A DNA stretch of 64,000 bases from Stagonosporopsis chrysanthemi (lineage: Eukaryota > Ascomycota > Dothideomycetes > Pleosporales > Didymellaceae): assembly GCA_022560025.1 (NCBI GenBank), contig JAFISE010000015.1, positions 186,001 through 250,000 of the forward strand. The letters are read 5' to 3'. The notes beneath the pieces are model-generated. The model did no database searches. It worked only from the letters and a program-made list of their open reading frames with translations, and had not been told where the DNA came from. Shown piece by piece: positions 45,540-56,717 of the stretch. Each line of letters opens with the position of its first letter. The stretch's first letter is position 1. Both the position numbers and the translations under genes were made by a program.

Positions 45540-46633
45540 ATGGCTCGTACCTCCTCCACCACCCTTCTCGCGCTCTTCATGCTCTGCTTCCTGTGCGCTC
45601 CCGCAATTGCGCAAGACTCCGAGTCCTGCGATGCAATTCCCAATGACCACCTCAAACCAAATGCCACCGCTTCCCTGGACATCCCCGCACTCCAACTCAA
45701 CTTCCTAGGCAGTGGCGACGATTTCGCCATAGTGAACGAGTCCGACTCCTCTTGGGGCCTGTCCTCGTCCATCCAACCCGTCCCGGACCAGAACGAGGAA
45801 CTAGCCAACAGAACGCAGACGGTCGTCTGGCTCGACACCAATGCTTCCAATACTGCGCGGCTCGGAGATCGCATGCGCATGTGCCATAACTTCATACCGC
45901 TGCAGGTTGGACCCAATGTAACGTGGAGCTATGACACGCTAGAGAAGAGCGTGCAAGATACCGGAGACTGCAGAACGTTGGTCAGTGAGGCCTGTCTGCA
46001 GCGATTGTCGCAGCAGTACACGATCCAGGCGGCGAACGAGCGCAGTAAGTGGACAGGGTGTAAGCAGGGGAATTTTACAGTGCCGTGGGAGTGTGCGGAG
46101 AGCGGGATGGTGGCGCCCATAAGCCGACGTGAGTGTGCCTTCCTCCGCTCTTGTGATGTAGCGTTGAGCAAGCATGAAACTGATCATCTACAGCAAACCC
46201 AGAGTTCAACTCGACACTAGCATCGCGCATTCCGCTGCTCACCAACAGCACTGCCTCAACGATCTCGCAGAACGAGTCGCTCGTCTGCGAGGGCCGCAAT
46301 TTCTCTCGTTCCTTTGGCACAATGGCTACACAGCAGGACTACGACCTTGGCATTAATTTCCCGCTGATGGATATTATGACGTTCTTTGGAACGACGCCGC
46401 CGGGACAAATATATATGTCGCGGATGACCAGGGTGCAGATTGCGTGTCTGGTCCCCAGACAAGTGTCGGAGGGTAGTAGGGAGAAGCCAAGTGTTGACAG
46501 TGTGCTGGAGAGTTATAATAGTACGGGCGGAGGTGAAAGCGTGAGCGCTGCGGTGCAGGTCTTCGGTCGTGGTATGGAGATGTGGGTGTTGGTGGCTTGG
46601 TTTTTCGCTGTGGGAGCTGCGAGCGCAGTCTAG
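45540..46633 (+). CDS. Secreted, probably GPI-anchored glycoprotein
   Basis: Two exons, 45540-46128 and 46194-46633, giving 342 residues. The signal peptide is MARTSSTTLLALFMLCFLCAPAIA (cut before QDSESC). About ten Asn-x-Ser/Thr sites are visible (NAT, NES, NRT, NAS, NVT, NFT, NST and others) and about eight cysteines that could pair. The C-terminus has a small-residue region (YNSTGGGESVSAA) and then a hydrophobic tail (MWVLVAWFFAVGAASAV) that ends the protein, the standard layout for GPI attachment. No catalytic domain is recognised. It is probably a plasma-membrane or wall protein of unknown role. The intron (GTGAGT...CTACAG) splits a Pro codon. Confidence 0.8.
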
Positions 46634-46957
46634 AGGCTGTGGTAGAAGTCGTGCCTACCTGACTTGGTAAGCGCTGTGCAGATGCTGGGTGAAAACGACT
46701 TACCGCGTAGCCTAGCCTGCTAATCTTCAATATCGGCCCTGCTGCGTTCTTCAACTACCAAACATCACCTAAAAGAATCCCACAACGTGCGTCAAGGCTC
46801 TCCTTTGCCAGAAGGCATGCCAACATTTCTTCATATTATACAATCCAGGCTTGCTGCATCGCCCAATGCCCTATCATATTGTACAGCCCAATTCTTGGTC
46901 CCCATCATAATCATACACCCTCTTGTCGCTCCACGGCCTCTCATGTCCCCCAATTCC
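46634..46957. other. Convergent 3' flanks
   Basis: 324 bp between the GPI-type gene and Tim8 stop codons; nothing else seen. Confidence 0.6.
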
Positions 46958-47312
46958 CTACTGCCTCAACCTCTCCAACTCCCTCAATACAACGATATTC
47001 GCGTCAAGGAAACGGTCAACGCACTGCCTCATACACGGCTCCTCGTACTTGTCCAGCTTGCCGTTCTTGACGCCGCCCGCGGGGATGCACTTGCGGAAAC
47101 ATGTGTCTGTAAGGCTGTGGATGGCTGGTATGTGTTAGGACTCGATATATACAGATCTCGACACCTCGGTTGTGGACATTCAGAGAATACTTACACGACT
47201 GGATACGCGCTTTTTGTCCCTCGTTGATGGCGAATTGCTGCAGTTGCTGCTTGTCGGCATCGGTGAGACGCGAGACGTCTACGTTTGCGAGTCCGCCGCC
47301 AAGTCCGTCCAT
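46958..47312 (-). CDS. tim8: Tim8, small translocase of the mitochondrial intermembrane space
   Basis: Two exons, 47195-47312 and 46958-47124, giving 94 residues. It carries the twin CX3C motif of small Tim proteins: CFRKC and CMRQC. The N-terminal helix (LTDADKQQLQQFAINEGQKARIQSSIHSLTD) and the overall length fit Tim8. Tim8 pairs with Tim13 to chaperone hydrophobic proteins across the intermembrane space to the TIM22 or sorting machinery. The intron (GTAAGT...ACCAG) splits a Ser codon. The open frame on its own ends inside the intron, so the full motif appears only after splicing. Confidence 0.92.
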
Positions 47313-47919
47313 TGTAATGTATGTGTGGTCGCGTGAGGCTGAGGTGTGGATTTAGAGGTGGTTAGATGTCGACGTAACTGAGGCGGCGTGTAGGGTTGCG
47401 TGGTGATGGTGCAAAGTTTCTTGGGCCATGATGATGATGGAGTTTAACTATTTAGGTGGCTCGTGCACGCTGCGGTTGCTTGACAATGCATTTGCTATTA
47501 TCTCGTGATTTACACGTCTTCTGTGATTCGAAATAGACAGGCAGACATAAACAAGGCATACTTTGTTGCGGGCCGCACTGGTCCTGGCTTTGTTGAACGA
47601 CTTCGCAGTTTTCGTTCTACAATTGACAGTGCAGGGAACAAACAGCTTTGACAATCTCAAAATACGAATTGTCTCTAAACATCATTTGGAGGTAAGCTTC
47701 TGAATTCGGTCTCGGACACGTCATATCACGAGCATTCCAGTGAATCATATCATATACAGTGAAGGGGTATCATTGAAGGTCGCGCACACTTGTAGTGGCG
47801 TCATGCTGAATTGTTTCATTCGAGTCGCCGTGACTACGTGCCCATGAACGCCGAGCATAACACATCGCTTTTTCCAGCTGGGTATCCCAGGTCCATTCAG
47901 TACCATGCACCAAAAGCGC
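47313..47919. other. Intergenic region between Tim8 and uL23
   Basis: About 600 bp with the Tim8 promoter and the uL23 3' flank. No gene is visible. Confidence 0.6.
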
Positions 47920-48707
47920 TTAAACGAGGTTGAGCTTGGTGGCGGCAATGTCGAGAGCGTCGACATCGGCGGTAAGGCGGGCGAAGGCCTTCTTGGAGCC
48001 GTCGGGGCGGATGAGGGTGTTGATCTTGACGCAAGAGACATCGTACTGCTTCTTGAGAGCAGCAGCGATCTGGCGCTTGTTGGCCTTAACGTCAACGATG
48101 AAGACGAGGGTGTTGTTCTCCTCGATCTGGATTCTGGTCAGCGACTGATTCCCGACCTCTCAGACTCGTTCGGATTACCTTCTTCATGGCCGACTCAGTG
48201 TTAAGGGGGTGGATCAGGATGGTCGAGGCATCCATGCGAGGAGCATGGGGGATCGACTTGCGGGGGTACTTGGGAGAGCGCGACAGCTCAAGGGTCTTGG
48301 GCAGGTGGAAACTGGTGCTTGTCCTGATGGCGCGCTTCTTGTTCGCGTACGACTGTCATCTCGTTAATTGTGTCCGACACACGAGAAGAACAGCCCGCCA
48401 GAGATTGGTTCTGGCACGACTTAAGAAGTTCAAGGGATTCTTACACCGCGAAGGGCAGCCTTAGCGGCGGCATTGGCCTGCTTGCCGGTCTTGGTGGCGG
48501 CTGTGATATGTTAGCCAAGTTCTTCAAATTTTTGGGGTGTCTTCGTCGGAGAACTGATCGAGGCGCATTCGCTGCATTGCTGTGCGGTACCAGGTTTCGT
48601 TGCTGTTGCCGTGGTGTGCATCTCTTTCGCAATGCGCTTGCTCGCAGCTCGATCTGTCGCCGGCGACTGGTGCGGCACGTACTCTTGGATGCTGCCTTGG
48701 GAGCCAT
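47920..48707 (-). CDS. rpl25: 60S ribosomal protein uL23 (L25/L23a)
   Basis: Four exons: 48683-48707, 48445-48500, 48179-48352, 47920-48126, giving 153 residues. It starts [20 protein letters not shown] and continues [73 protein letters not shown] and the end LDIAATKL. uL23 sits at the peptide exit tunnel and docks the signal recognition particle and nascent-chain factors. The acceptor of the last intron is AATCCAG, chosen because it gives KKIEENNT. Intron 1 is the longest (about 180 bp), common in ribosomal protein genes; I found no snoRNA boxes in it. It is divergent from Bmt2. Confidence 0.95.
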
Positions 48708-48904
48708 TTCGACGATGTGCTATGGTTAGTTTGACGAAGCGTACAAGAAAAGTCCAGTATGAGGTTGATAGTATTTTCATCCGGCGCACACACTAACAAG
48801 CGAGGCTGATGGCGCTGGGTGAACCGTGCACCACACCATCTTTGCAGGCCGGCATTCACACGCCCATCAACACCAAGACATGTGATCCCCAAAGCAGAAC
48901 CGCG
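48708..48904. promoter_or_regulatory. Bidirectional promoter of uL23 and Bmt2
   Basis: Only 197 bp separate the uL23 start from the preferred Bmt2 start (101 bp from an upstream in-frame ATG at 48809). A ribosomal protein gene and an rRNA methylase gene therefore share one short control region. Confidence 0.6.
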
Positions 48905-49876
48905 ATGGCTATCAAAAAACGCCAGAAAGCGCTGGCAAGCGGCAGGCCCCCTGTTAGCAAACCAAGAGAGCACATGACCGCACAGCGTTCCAGGGCAATA
49001 ATACGTACTCACCACCGGCTCCACAAGCAGCTGGCTGCAGCACAAAAGACTGGAGATTCAAACCAGGCTGAAAGGTTGAAAATCGAGATCGAGAAAAATG
49101 GTGGGATTGCATTGTATCAAGCGGCAAGCAAGCAAGGGCAGGCCAATGACCGCGGCGGCGATTCGAGCAAACTACTCGTCGAGTGGCTGATCGAGCTTGG
49201 GGTCGTTGATCGCAAAAGCCGAGGGAAGCATTCGGCAGACGAGGCGCCTTTGCGATGTCTTGAAGTAGGCGCTCTGTCGACAGCAAATGAAATTTCGAAA
49301 TTCCCTCACGCCATCGAGATGACAAGAATCGACCTGAACAGCCAGGGTCCTGGAATTGAGAAGCAAGACTTCATGGAGCGACCAATCCCTTCTTCCGACC
49401 GAGAACGATTTGACGTCTTTTCCTTGTCCCTGGTCCTCAATTATGTCCCTGATGCACCTGGCCGGGGAGCAATGCTACAAAGAATCCCCTCCTTTCTAAG
49501 AACCACGGGCGATAACAAGTTGCCGTTGCTGTTCTTTGTCTTGCCTCTTCCGTGCATCGACAACTCCAGATACGTCGACGAACCACGACTGCTGGAGATC
49601 ATGACTAGCCTTGGCTTCGCTCTTGCGAAGAAGAAGTTGACGGCAAAGCTGTGCTACTACCTGCTCCACTGGACTGGACCAGTGAGTCAGAGTCGATTCG
49701 AAAAGAAGAAGATACGAGACAGCGCAGGGATGAACAACTTTGCGATCGCCGTGGAATCGTCAAAAGCCGCGGCGACGAGACAGGCTTCCATGTTGCTGCT
49801 GAGAGATTTGAGCTATCCCCATCTGAAAGTCAATACACAGCGATCGGACAAAGAGCCTGCTATCAACGAGACGTGA
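48905..49876 (+). CDS. bmt2: 25S rRNA adenine-N1 methyltransferase Bmt2
   Basis: Single exon, 323 residues from the ATG at 48905 (MAIKKRQKALASGRPPVSK). An in-frame ATG at 48809 would add 32 residues, but homologues start with the Lys/Gly/Arg-Pro-Pro motif. Family blocks: IRTHHRLHKQLAAA, EKNGGIALYQAASKQGQAND, RGGDSSKLLVEWL, LRCLEVGALS (the SAM-binding glycine loop), RIDLNSQGPGIEKQDFMERP (acidic residue and following loop) and FDVFSLSLVLNYVPDAPGRG. In yeast, Bmt2 methylates one adenine (m1A) of 25S rRNA in the nucleolus. The basic N-terminus suits nucleolar targeting. Its divergent neighbour uL23 is another ribosome component. Confidence 0.92.
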   Translation: MAIKKRQKALASGRPPVSKPREHMTAQRSRAIIRTHHRLHKQLAAAQKTGDSNQAERLKIEIEKNGGIALYQAASKQGQANDRGGDSSKLLVEWLIELGVVDRKSRGKHSADEAPLRCLEVGALSTANEISKFPHAIEMTRIDLNSQGPGIEKQDFMERPIPSSDRERFDVFSLSLVLNYVPDAPGRGAMLQRIPSFLRTTGDNKLPLLFFVLPLPCIDNSRYVDEPRLLEIMTSLGFALAKKKLTAKLCYYLLHWTGPVSQSRFEKKKIRDSAGMNNFAIAVESSKAAATRQASMLLLRDLSYPHLKVNTQRSDKEPAINET

Positions 49877-51561
49877 ACACCTACATCCGCCTTTGTACTT
49901 GGGACGAGCCCAATGGCACACTCTCAGACGCACAGGAATAGGAAGCCTTGGTCGAGTTGATGAGTATGTGCAATACAGGCAATTTTCATTCGATCTTTGG
50001 TTAGCGGCCACAATAGTCTGCGACGGAAGCATCGGAAATTGATGAACACCCTCACAGTGGCTTGAAGCAGCATATTGCTCAGTTTGCAGTCTCTTCTAGC
50101 AGGAGCAGTCATTCGCGTGCAATCATGGTCTCTACATATGCAAAATTCTACACCCTATACAATCCACTGGGCGGTTGGATCTCGATCTTTGGACCTTCGA
50201 TGACATTACAAAGAAAGGCCTAGTTTCAGCCGAGAACTATTTACTTATCGCCGAACGGTCAACAAACGGTACAAGACATGGAAAACCCTGAGGCGAGAAG
50301 GTAGCAAATTAACCTATCTTACAACCAGGGGCCCAATTGCTGATTGGGGATTTGCGATAGCATCTGTAGATACATGACGTCGCCCATAGTGGGAGCGCGC
50401 GACAACCGATCGAAGCGCAATGGGTGGCTTAGTGTCGCTCGTGTACGGCGGGTCCTTTGACTGATTCTCTTTCACGAGAGAATCATGGCGTCAACCATCT
50501 GAATTCCTCAAAGGCAATGATACATCCTTTCACTCACTGGCCGAGATTTCTGAACGACTACCCTGCTAGGGGTAGAAACGCCAACGATTTGACGCGCAGG
50601 ACAAGCTAATGCCTGCGAGTGCAATCATCTTCAGACACTGGAGTGTACTCTACTCCAGATTACCATAGCGGCCACAGAGCAACCTGTGCTCGGCAGTCCC
50701 GGCCCCTTCTTGATCGTTTGCTCACACCTTGTCCCCACAGCTATAGTTATCGAAAAGATCTCGAACCTATCGAAAAACCTGCCCGTCACTCGTTGCGGAA
50801 GGTCGACTCCCGGCGTTATTTCGCTGCACCTTATACCCGGTGCTACAAAGACGTTATCTTGAAACCTCAATTCCGATGCACCATTGACTACAAACTTTTT
50901 CGCGCATATAGAAAGATCCTCTATATCCAACACTACAAGACTTCTGGTTTCAGTCTCAGCGTTGTGTCAGTGTTTCGCGTTTGTCAAACACGTTTTGGTG
51001 TTCACAAGCAACATGCAAGGAACAAATGAGTTCCGGCCTTGTCATTTCGCCAACGTTTGATCTGCATCTAGCGCCATCTTCAACCCTGTGCTCTCATCGG
51101 AACATCCTGTGCGACCCATCTCACAGGCCCTTCAGACATGTCCACAATGTGAGCCTAGACCTGGGGGACCTCGAGAGCAACCTGTAAGCACCCACATGGC
51201 CCGGGAGCGGCGCGGCTGCAGAAATCAGCGTACCCGCCTTTTGACTTGGAACGGTAATGGCGAGCTCATTTGCTTCCAAGTTCGTTAACTTCCGAGCCAA
51301 TTTCCACGTAATGTTGGGTTCTACTGCATGTGGCAAGGCAGATGAAATGTCGTACCGGGGTCACGATGGGCTTTATGTATTGATGCTGCCCACTTGAGAA
51401 ACGCCTTACGAGCTTTCGGTCTCTCCCACCACAGTCACTCATTTTCGCAAGCCTAGTGCTGCTGCCACTCGTCTGATACGATCCACTACACTCATTACTA
51501 AGGCAGAGTACCGAAAACTTTCTAAACATCCCAGACCAACGAAAGAAAGGATTGAGTCAAC
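49877..51561. other. Long intergenic region upstream of the expansin-like gene
   Basis: About 1.7 kb. A 136-codon plus-strand frame (50619-51029) begins with GTG and has no known domain. No RNA gene or repeat is recognised. Confidence 0.5.
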
Positions 51562-52790
51562 ATGAAGTCAACAATACTGTCCATCGTTCCCCTTGTGGGC
51601 TTTGCACTCGCCCAGAAGGGCTGCAACAGGCCAATCGTCACCAAGACTGAGACTGAGAAGGTCTATGTCACAGTGCAACCCAGCTCCCTTCCCGACATCA
51701 CGGTCACATCTACTAGTATGTCAAATTGCGTTCTATTGGTCCATTGATGTTCAGATTCTAATGATCGTCAGTTGATATCACCACAACTATCACTGTGAGG
51801 CCTTCAACGTCAGTTGAGGCATCCGCAACTGGCCTCCACTGGGGAAGCTACCCCAACGGAACCTGGAGCAACCATACTAGCCGCCCTCTGCCCATTCTCT
51901 CCACCGCTTCTCTTGACTACACACCTGCTCCCATCACTGAGACACCGGCCCCGACAAACGCTCCTAGCGAGATACCCTCCTCTTCCAGTGATTACTACGA
52001 GTACAGCGAGGCTAGCGAGGCTCCTGTACCTACCTCTGAGACCCCCTCCGTAGCTCAGTCTTCGCCCGTCTACGCCGCAGATGTCGCTGCTCCCAGCAAG
52101 GCTGCTCAAGCCCAGCGCGCCTCTGCTGCTGGCTCCAAGCGTGGCGAGGCTACCTTCTACGGCGGCAACACTAGCGGTGGCACTTGGTAAGTCGTCCCGG
52201 AGCCCCTCAGCGCATTATCCTCCATAATCTAACACCATCACAGCTCCTTCACCGGCTACACAATCCCATCCTCCCTCTTCGGCACCGCCCTTGCCGGCCC
52301 CAACTGGAACTCTGCCGCCAACTGCGGTGCCTGTGTGTCCGTAACAGGTCCCAAAGGCAACAAGATCACCGCTATGATCGTTGACCAGTGCCCTGGCTGC
52401 AGCGAGAACCATCTCGACCTGTACACACCCGGCTTCGCTGCACTCGCAGAACTAAAGGAGGGCATAATCCCTATTTCTTGGGACATCGTGCCCTGTGGCA
52501 TCACCTCCCCCATTGTGCTCAAGAACAAGTCCGGCACCAGCCCCTACTGGTTCAGCATGCAGGTCCAGAACGCCAACATTGCCGTTGCTTCGCTTGAGGT
52601 TTCTACTGATGCCGGCAAGACGTGGAAGAAGACCCAGCGCCAGCAGTACAACTACTTTGAGAACTCGGCTGGATTTGGAACGCAGACTGTCGATGTTAAG
52701 GTCACCAGCACCAGCGGCCAGAGCATTGTGGTTAAGGGTGTCAGCGTTGCGCCTGATACCACGAAGGCTGCTTCTGGCAACTTCTCTTAG
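51562..52790 (+). CDS. Secreted expansin-like protein (DPBB + CBM63-like)
   Basis: Three exons: 51562-51715, 51772-52186, 52244-52790, giving 371 residues. A signal peptide (MKSTILSIVPLVGFALAQ) is followed by a Ser/Thr/Pro-rich linker (about 30-175). The expansin-type module starts at about 177 with RGEATFYGGNTSGGTCSF, ANCGACVSVTGPKGNKI, MIVDQCPGCSENHLDLYTPGF and DIVPCG (double-psi beta-barrel with paired cysteines and an HLD motif). A C-terminal immunoglobulin-like half (about 285-370: SPYWFSMQVQNANIAVASLEV, WKKTQRQQYNYFENSAGFG) resembles expansin domain 2. Expansin-like proteins loosen cellulose-containing walls without hydrolysis. The intron falling in the TGC codon (ACTTG|C) is needed to restore the cysteine. 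Confidence 0.88.
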
Positions 52791-53110
52791 ACGTTCCACA
52801 GAAAGTGGAGTGTGGCTAGGACCTTTGAGCTAGACACATATTTTGTGGTGGTTTCTCCTTGACGATAGGCTGACGAGTTGCACATTTCATTTCTCGAAAG
52901 CTACTTGATTCGCTTCTTTTAAATATTCTATTTCTACTGCTAGCTCGGATCCTATTCAATGCAAATATTTGCACCTTTCAAATGTGCCTCAGCATGAGTT
53001 GTCACGACTCGTGGGCGGTTTTGACTATGGATGTCGTCTGCAGATGTGCTGACTTGCCCAGTCCGGTTGATCGTACAGGTTGCCACTGAGCTTGGAAGTT
53101 GCGACGTCGT
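52791..53110. other. Convergent 3' flanks
   Basis: About 320 bp between stop codons of the expansin-like and P450-like genes; no gene seen. Confidence 0.6.
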
Positions 53111-55099
53111 TCATCTCTTCCTCGGTACTTTGGGCGCTGGCAGACCCTCTCTTCTGCGAATCCTGACCCTTATGTCGGTTCTCGGAACCTGGAAGCTCAC
53201 TGCATCGACCGCTTTGGGTAAGACCCAAACGCCCGTTTTCTTCTCCTCTCCATCCTTCGGTACCCGATTATTGCCCCTCTTAACCTTCCCGTCATTGTCC
53301 AGCGAGGCAGCACCAGCGTGCACCTCGTCACGGACCTCAATCATCTTCTCCACAAACGTCTTCTTCGGCGCCGGGCTGATCTCCCAAAGCTGAACGATGC
53401 CGGCTATGATAGATAACAGCAGCGCATTTGTGTATTGCCTGGAGGCACTGACTGGAGGCTCGATGGAAGGACCGGGTACGGTCTTCACGAAACGGTCTGC
53501 CTTGAACGTACTAGGCGAATCAAATTCGGCAGGCGAGCTGTTGATGAAACTTTGTGACAGGCCGACGTCGATGTACGAACCGGCCTCAAGTTCCCACTGT
53601 TCTTGCTCTCCAGGCCGCAGGCTCTTCTCGTCTAGAACAATGGATTTGTCGATTTTGTACATGGTGGCGGAGGAGCTATGTAGACGGCGAGCTTCGTTGA
53701 TGCAAGACTGCAGGTATGGGAACGGCGTCGGTTTGCGTAGCTGAGCGGGTGAGGTAAACGAGATCTCCGGTGGCGCAGGAAATAACGGGTGTATAGAAGG
53801 GGGCTGGATAGCTTGTGCCCAGGACTTAGTCTCCTCTTTGACTCTCTCAAATGGTGTCCCTTCGTCGCCCTGCGCAATCGGCCAGGTTGAGGAGGAATGG
53901 ATATGGACCAAAGTCCAGAAGATGAGTGGAACAACTTCTGCAACAATGCTGTGGATCAGATCGAGAACAAGAGACGCCCGTGCTGGTATCGGTACGTCAT
54001 GTTCTGTGAACAACGCGTTGAGAATAGCAAGAGGGGTCGATGTGTCAGCATCCGTTTCTTCTCCGCTCAAGCTTTCGTCATCGTCTGGCACTCGTCTGAC
54101 TTTCGGGTGGGTGAGCTCGGTGAACAGATCGATAAGGTGAAGCAGAAGCCTCTTCTTAGCCAATGCAGCTGTTGGGAGTCCTTGAATTGGCGACAGTCGT
54201 GGGATTCCGAGAGCCAAAGCGTGGTAGTGCTTGTTGAAGTCTGCAAGATCAGACGCCAGCAGTTGGTACGACTCTGGAAATTGTGCCCCAGCAATTGGGC
54301 TTAGGATTGCGTTGCAACAGAAATCATTGATCAGAGTGAAGAAGTCACATTCCGCCTCTGAGGTTTCGTCGGTCAACTCGATGTTGGCCACTCGTTCCCA
54401 TTGCATTTGGTCGACAATGGATGAATTGAAAGTGATCAGATCCGGTAAGGTATCTGTGAGGATCTTGCAGGATGCAGCGACCAGATGTTCCATGGATTGA
54501 GAGCAGAATACTTCGGCATTGATGACCTCGCTGATCTTTGGTTGCAGCTCGAAGTAGTCACTCTCGAAGCTTTTGGGAATCCCGTATGCGTTACGGAGCA
54601 CTGTCCATCTGATAGTACTGTGCTCAACTAGGCTCTTGTGCTTTTTGTGAAGGTCTTCCAGGAGAGAAGCTGTGAAAATGACAACATGTTTTGCGCCTGC
54701 TGCCCTGTACGAGATGATGCTGTGCACCGATGTATCTTTAACTCCCTTCAGCCACTGTTCTTGACCGGAAACAATGCTTCCCAGATGTCGGATCCCCGGG
54801 ATCCAGTATGGCAACGATTGTACCCTGCTCTTCCCATCTTTGTTCTTGCCTGCTTCAGCACCAGAGAGCAACCTCGTCGGTAGAAGCAGAAAGACTGCCG
54901 AGATGGCGAACTGTGGCAAGATGTCGAACCAGGAGAAATCGTCACTCACGAAATCTTGCAGCTTTTCACCAACCCCGTAGTAGTAGGCTATGGCCAATAT
55001 GAAGGGACTTGATAGCAACGTATACCATATTGGCAGAAACAGAGCTCTTATAATTCCATTCGAGGCATAAACGGCCACGAATAGACCCCTGAGCGCCAT
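53111..55099 (-). CDS. Cytochrome P450-like protein lacking the heme-binding cysteine
   Basis: Single exon, 662 residues from the ATG at 55099 (MALRGLFVAVYASNG); the frame extends to a GTG at 55132. The N-terminus has two hydrophobic segments (about 1-40 and 60-80), as in ER-anchored P450s. The body resembles the CYP7/CYP8 type fungal P450s: SLPYWIPGIRHLGSIVSG, the I-helix region near LDLIHSIVAEVVPLIFWTLVHIH, a K-helix ExxR motif in CINEARRLHSSS (about residue 470) and the following FKADRF. The expected heme loop (FxxGxxxCxG) is absent. After DRFVKTVPGPS the sequence goes to ASRQYTNALLLSIIAGIVQLWEI with no cysteine. It is probably not an active monooxygenase, although the frame is long and intact, so it may have a non-catalytic role. 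Alternative: misassembly or a missed intron, which I could not find. Confidence 0.72.
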   Translation of the reverse strand: MALRGLFVAVYASNGIIRALFLPIWYTLLSSPFILAIAYYYGVGEKLQDFVSDDFSWFDILPQFAISAVFLLLPTRLLSGAEAGKNKDGKSRVQSLPYWIPGIRHLGSIVSGQEQWLKGVKDTSVHSIISYRAAGAKHVVIFTASLLEDLHKKHKSLVEHSTIRWTVLRNAYGIPKSFESDYFELQPKISEVINAEVFCSQSMEHLVAASCKILTDTLPDLITFNSSIVDQMQWERVANIELTDETSEAECDFFTLINDFCCNAILSPIAGAQFPESYQLLASDLADFNKHYHALALGIPRLSPIQGLPTAALAKKRLLLHLIDLFTELTHPKVRRVPDDDESLSGEETDADTSTPLAILNALFTEHDVPIPARASLVLDLIHSIVAEVVPLIFWTLVHIHSSSTWPIAQGDEGTPFERVKEETKSWAQAIQPPSIHPLFPAPPEISFTSPAQLRKPTPFPYLQSCINEARRLHSSSATMYKIDKSIVLDEKSLRPGEQEQWELEAGSYIDVGLSQSFINSSPAEFDSPSTFKADRFVKTVPGPSIEPPVSASRQYTNALLLSIIAGIVQLWEISPAPKKTFVEKMIEVRDEVHAGAASLDNDGKVKRGNNRVPKDGEEKKTGVWVLPKAVDAVSFQVPRTDIRVRIRRREGLPAPKVPRKR

Positions 55100-55864
55100 A
55101 TTGGCGTGTGAAGTGTCGTCAACACCGAGCACCAGAGAGGCCAGGTGAGCGCGTACAGCTGACGGACTTGGTCCCGGATCAGGTGTGTTCGAGGGAATGA
55201 GGCTCTAGCAGCGCTTCCTACGAGCCGCAATCGGTGCGTGGTCTGGCGTACCACTAAAAGAACACAAATGGGAGCAGGCACCGTTGGTAGGGCTGGAAAC
55301 GTGACGTTATATGCCAGAGTAAGATGACGGTGTGAGAGTAACAGTGGCATCCGTTGCTGCGCTAGGTTCCTGTTTAGGCCATAGCGCCCTCGCTTGCCTA
55401 AAGATAGACAGTCGAAGCAGCTTTGCCTCGATGTGATGCACGTCTTGCTCTTATCAAGAAGCTAGGAACTCAGCTGCATTGTTGATTGCGACTTTAGCCC
55501 TGTACAAATCCAGTAAGTGCGCTGTAGTCGAGTGTCGTGTCGGCACCTCCGCCCTTTAGCCCTCTTTCACAGCTAATTCCGCTGCACCAGTCATACCTCG
55601 TGCTTACGACATCCTCATTATCAAATCTGCGGAACTGGAGACCGCAAACAAATCTTACAGTATAACAACCCGCAGCAATCGAATTTTCGAGATCGCAAAA
55701 CTCTAACCTCGCGAAAGCAAGTTTGAACCACGTGTGGCATCCCGGACCACTGTTCAATCGCATTTCAGCTGCACAATTTACGCCACAGGACACTTTCCAA
55801 GAGCTTCCAGCTTCCCATTTGCTGTTCCCAACCAACACTTCCTGATCCAAATCGGGCAATCAAG
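55100..55864. promoter_or_regulatory. Shared upstream region of P450-like and HAM1 genes
   Basis: About 765 bp between divergent starts, without a recognisable gene or RNA. Confidence 0.5.
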
Positions 55865-56611
55865 ATGACCTCAACACCAGTACCCAAGCACCTGAACTTC
55901 ATCACAGGCAACAAGAACAAGCTTGCAGAAGTTCAGGCGATACTGGAGGGCGTCATTGAGCTGCGGAATCAGAATGTCGACCTTGTCGAGATTCAGGGCA
56001 CAGTCGAGGAAGTCACTCTGGATAAGGCACGACGAGCAGCAGAAGCAGTATGTTGATATGTATATTGTTCTCGGCTCGAATTCACTGACCAATGCACAGG
56101 TCGGAGGCCCCGTCCTGGTCGAAGACACATGTCTCTGCTTCAAGGCCATGAATGACCTGCCTGGTCCCTACATGTACCGCTCCCCACAATCTCTATGCTT
56201 CCCTCCGTGTTGTGCTAACGTATCCAACAGCAAGTGGTTCATGCTATCTCTCGGACCCCTTGAACTGCACAAGATGCTGTCCGGCTTCGACGACAAGTCC
56301 GCGCAGGCGGTGTGCACGTTCGGGTACTGCGCGGGACCGGGCCACGAGCCCATCACGTTCCAGGGACGTACGGACGGCAAGCTGGTGCCGAGTCGAGGGC
56401 CTACTGTGTTCGGTAAGCCGCTGTCTGCAAACACTGTTTGAGTGTGTATGTGTGTGCTAACGAGAGGACAGGCTGGGACTCCTGCTTCGAGTACGAAGGC
56501 ACAGGCCAGACATACGCCGAGATGGACAAAGCAGAGAAGAACAAGATCAGCCACCGCGGCAAAGCGCTGGAGAAGCTGAAAGAATGGCTCGCGGCCAGGA
56601 CCGAAGCCTAA
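55865..56611 (+). CDS. ham1: Inosine triphosphate pyrophosphatase (HAM1)
   Basis: Four exons: 55865-56047, 56100-56173, 56231-56412, 56472-56611, giving 192 residues, about the usual length. It removes ITP, dITP and XTP from nucleotide pools by cleaving pyrophosphate. Motifs: [12 protein letters not shown] (nucleotide binding), [53 protein letters not shown] and [11 protein letters not shown]. Introns interrupt AEA/VGG, PYI and FGW; all are GT-AG and in phase. It is convergent with FAP7, with stop codons about 106 bp apart. Confidence 0.97.
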
Positions 56612-56717
56612 TCCTTCTCGCAACTGCAAAAACCACCACCAAAATGAAACAAAATCAAACTTACCATGCGGTGCAGCTCAAAGCCGCAATCTTTCTCCTA
56701 TCCCGTGTATCCACCCC

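Noticed and set aside
48504..48682. Possible snoRNA in the first uL23 intron
   Set aside because: I looked for C/D boxes (RTGATGA, CTGA) and found no convincing pair.
50619..51029. 136-codon plus-strand frame
   Set aside because: Begins with GTG; no domain or splice support.
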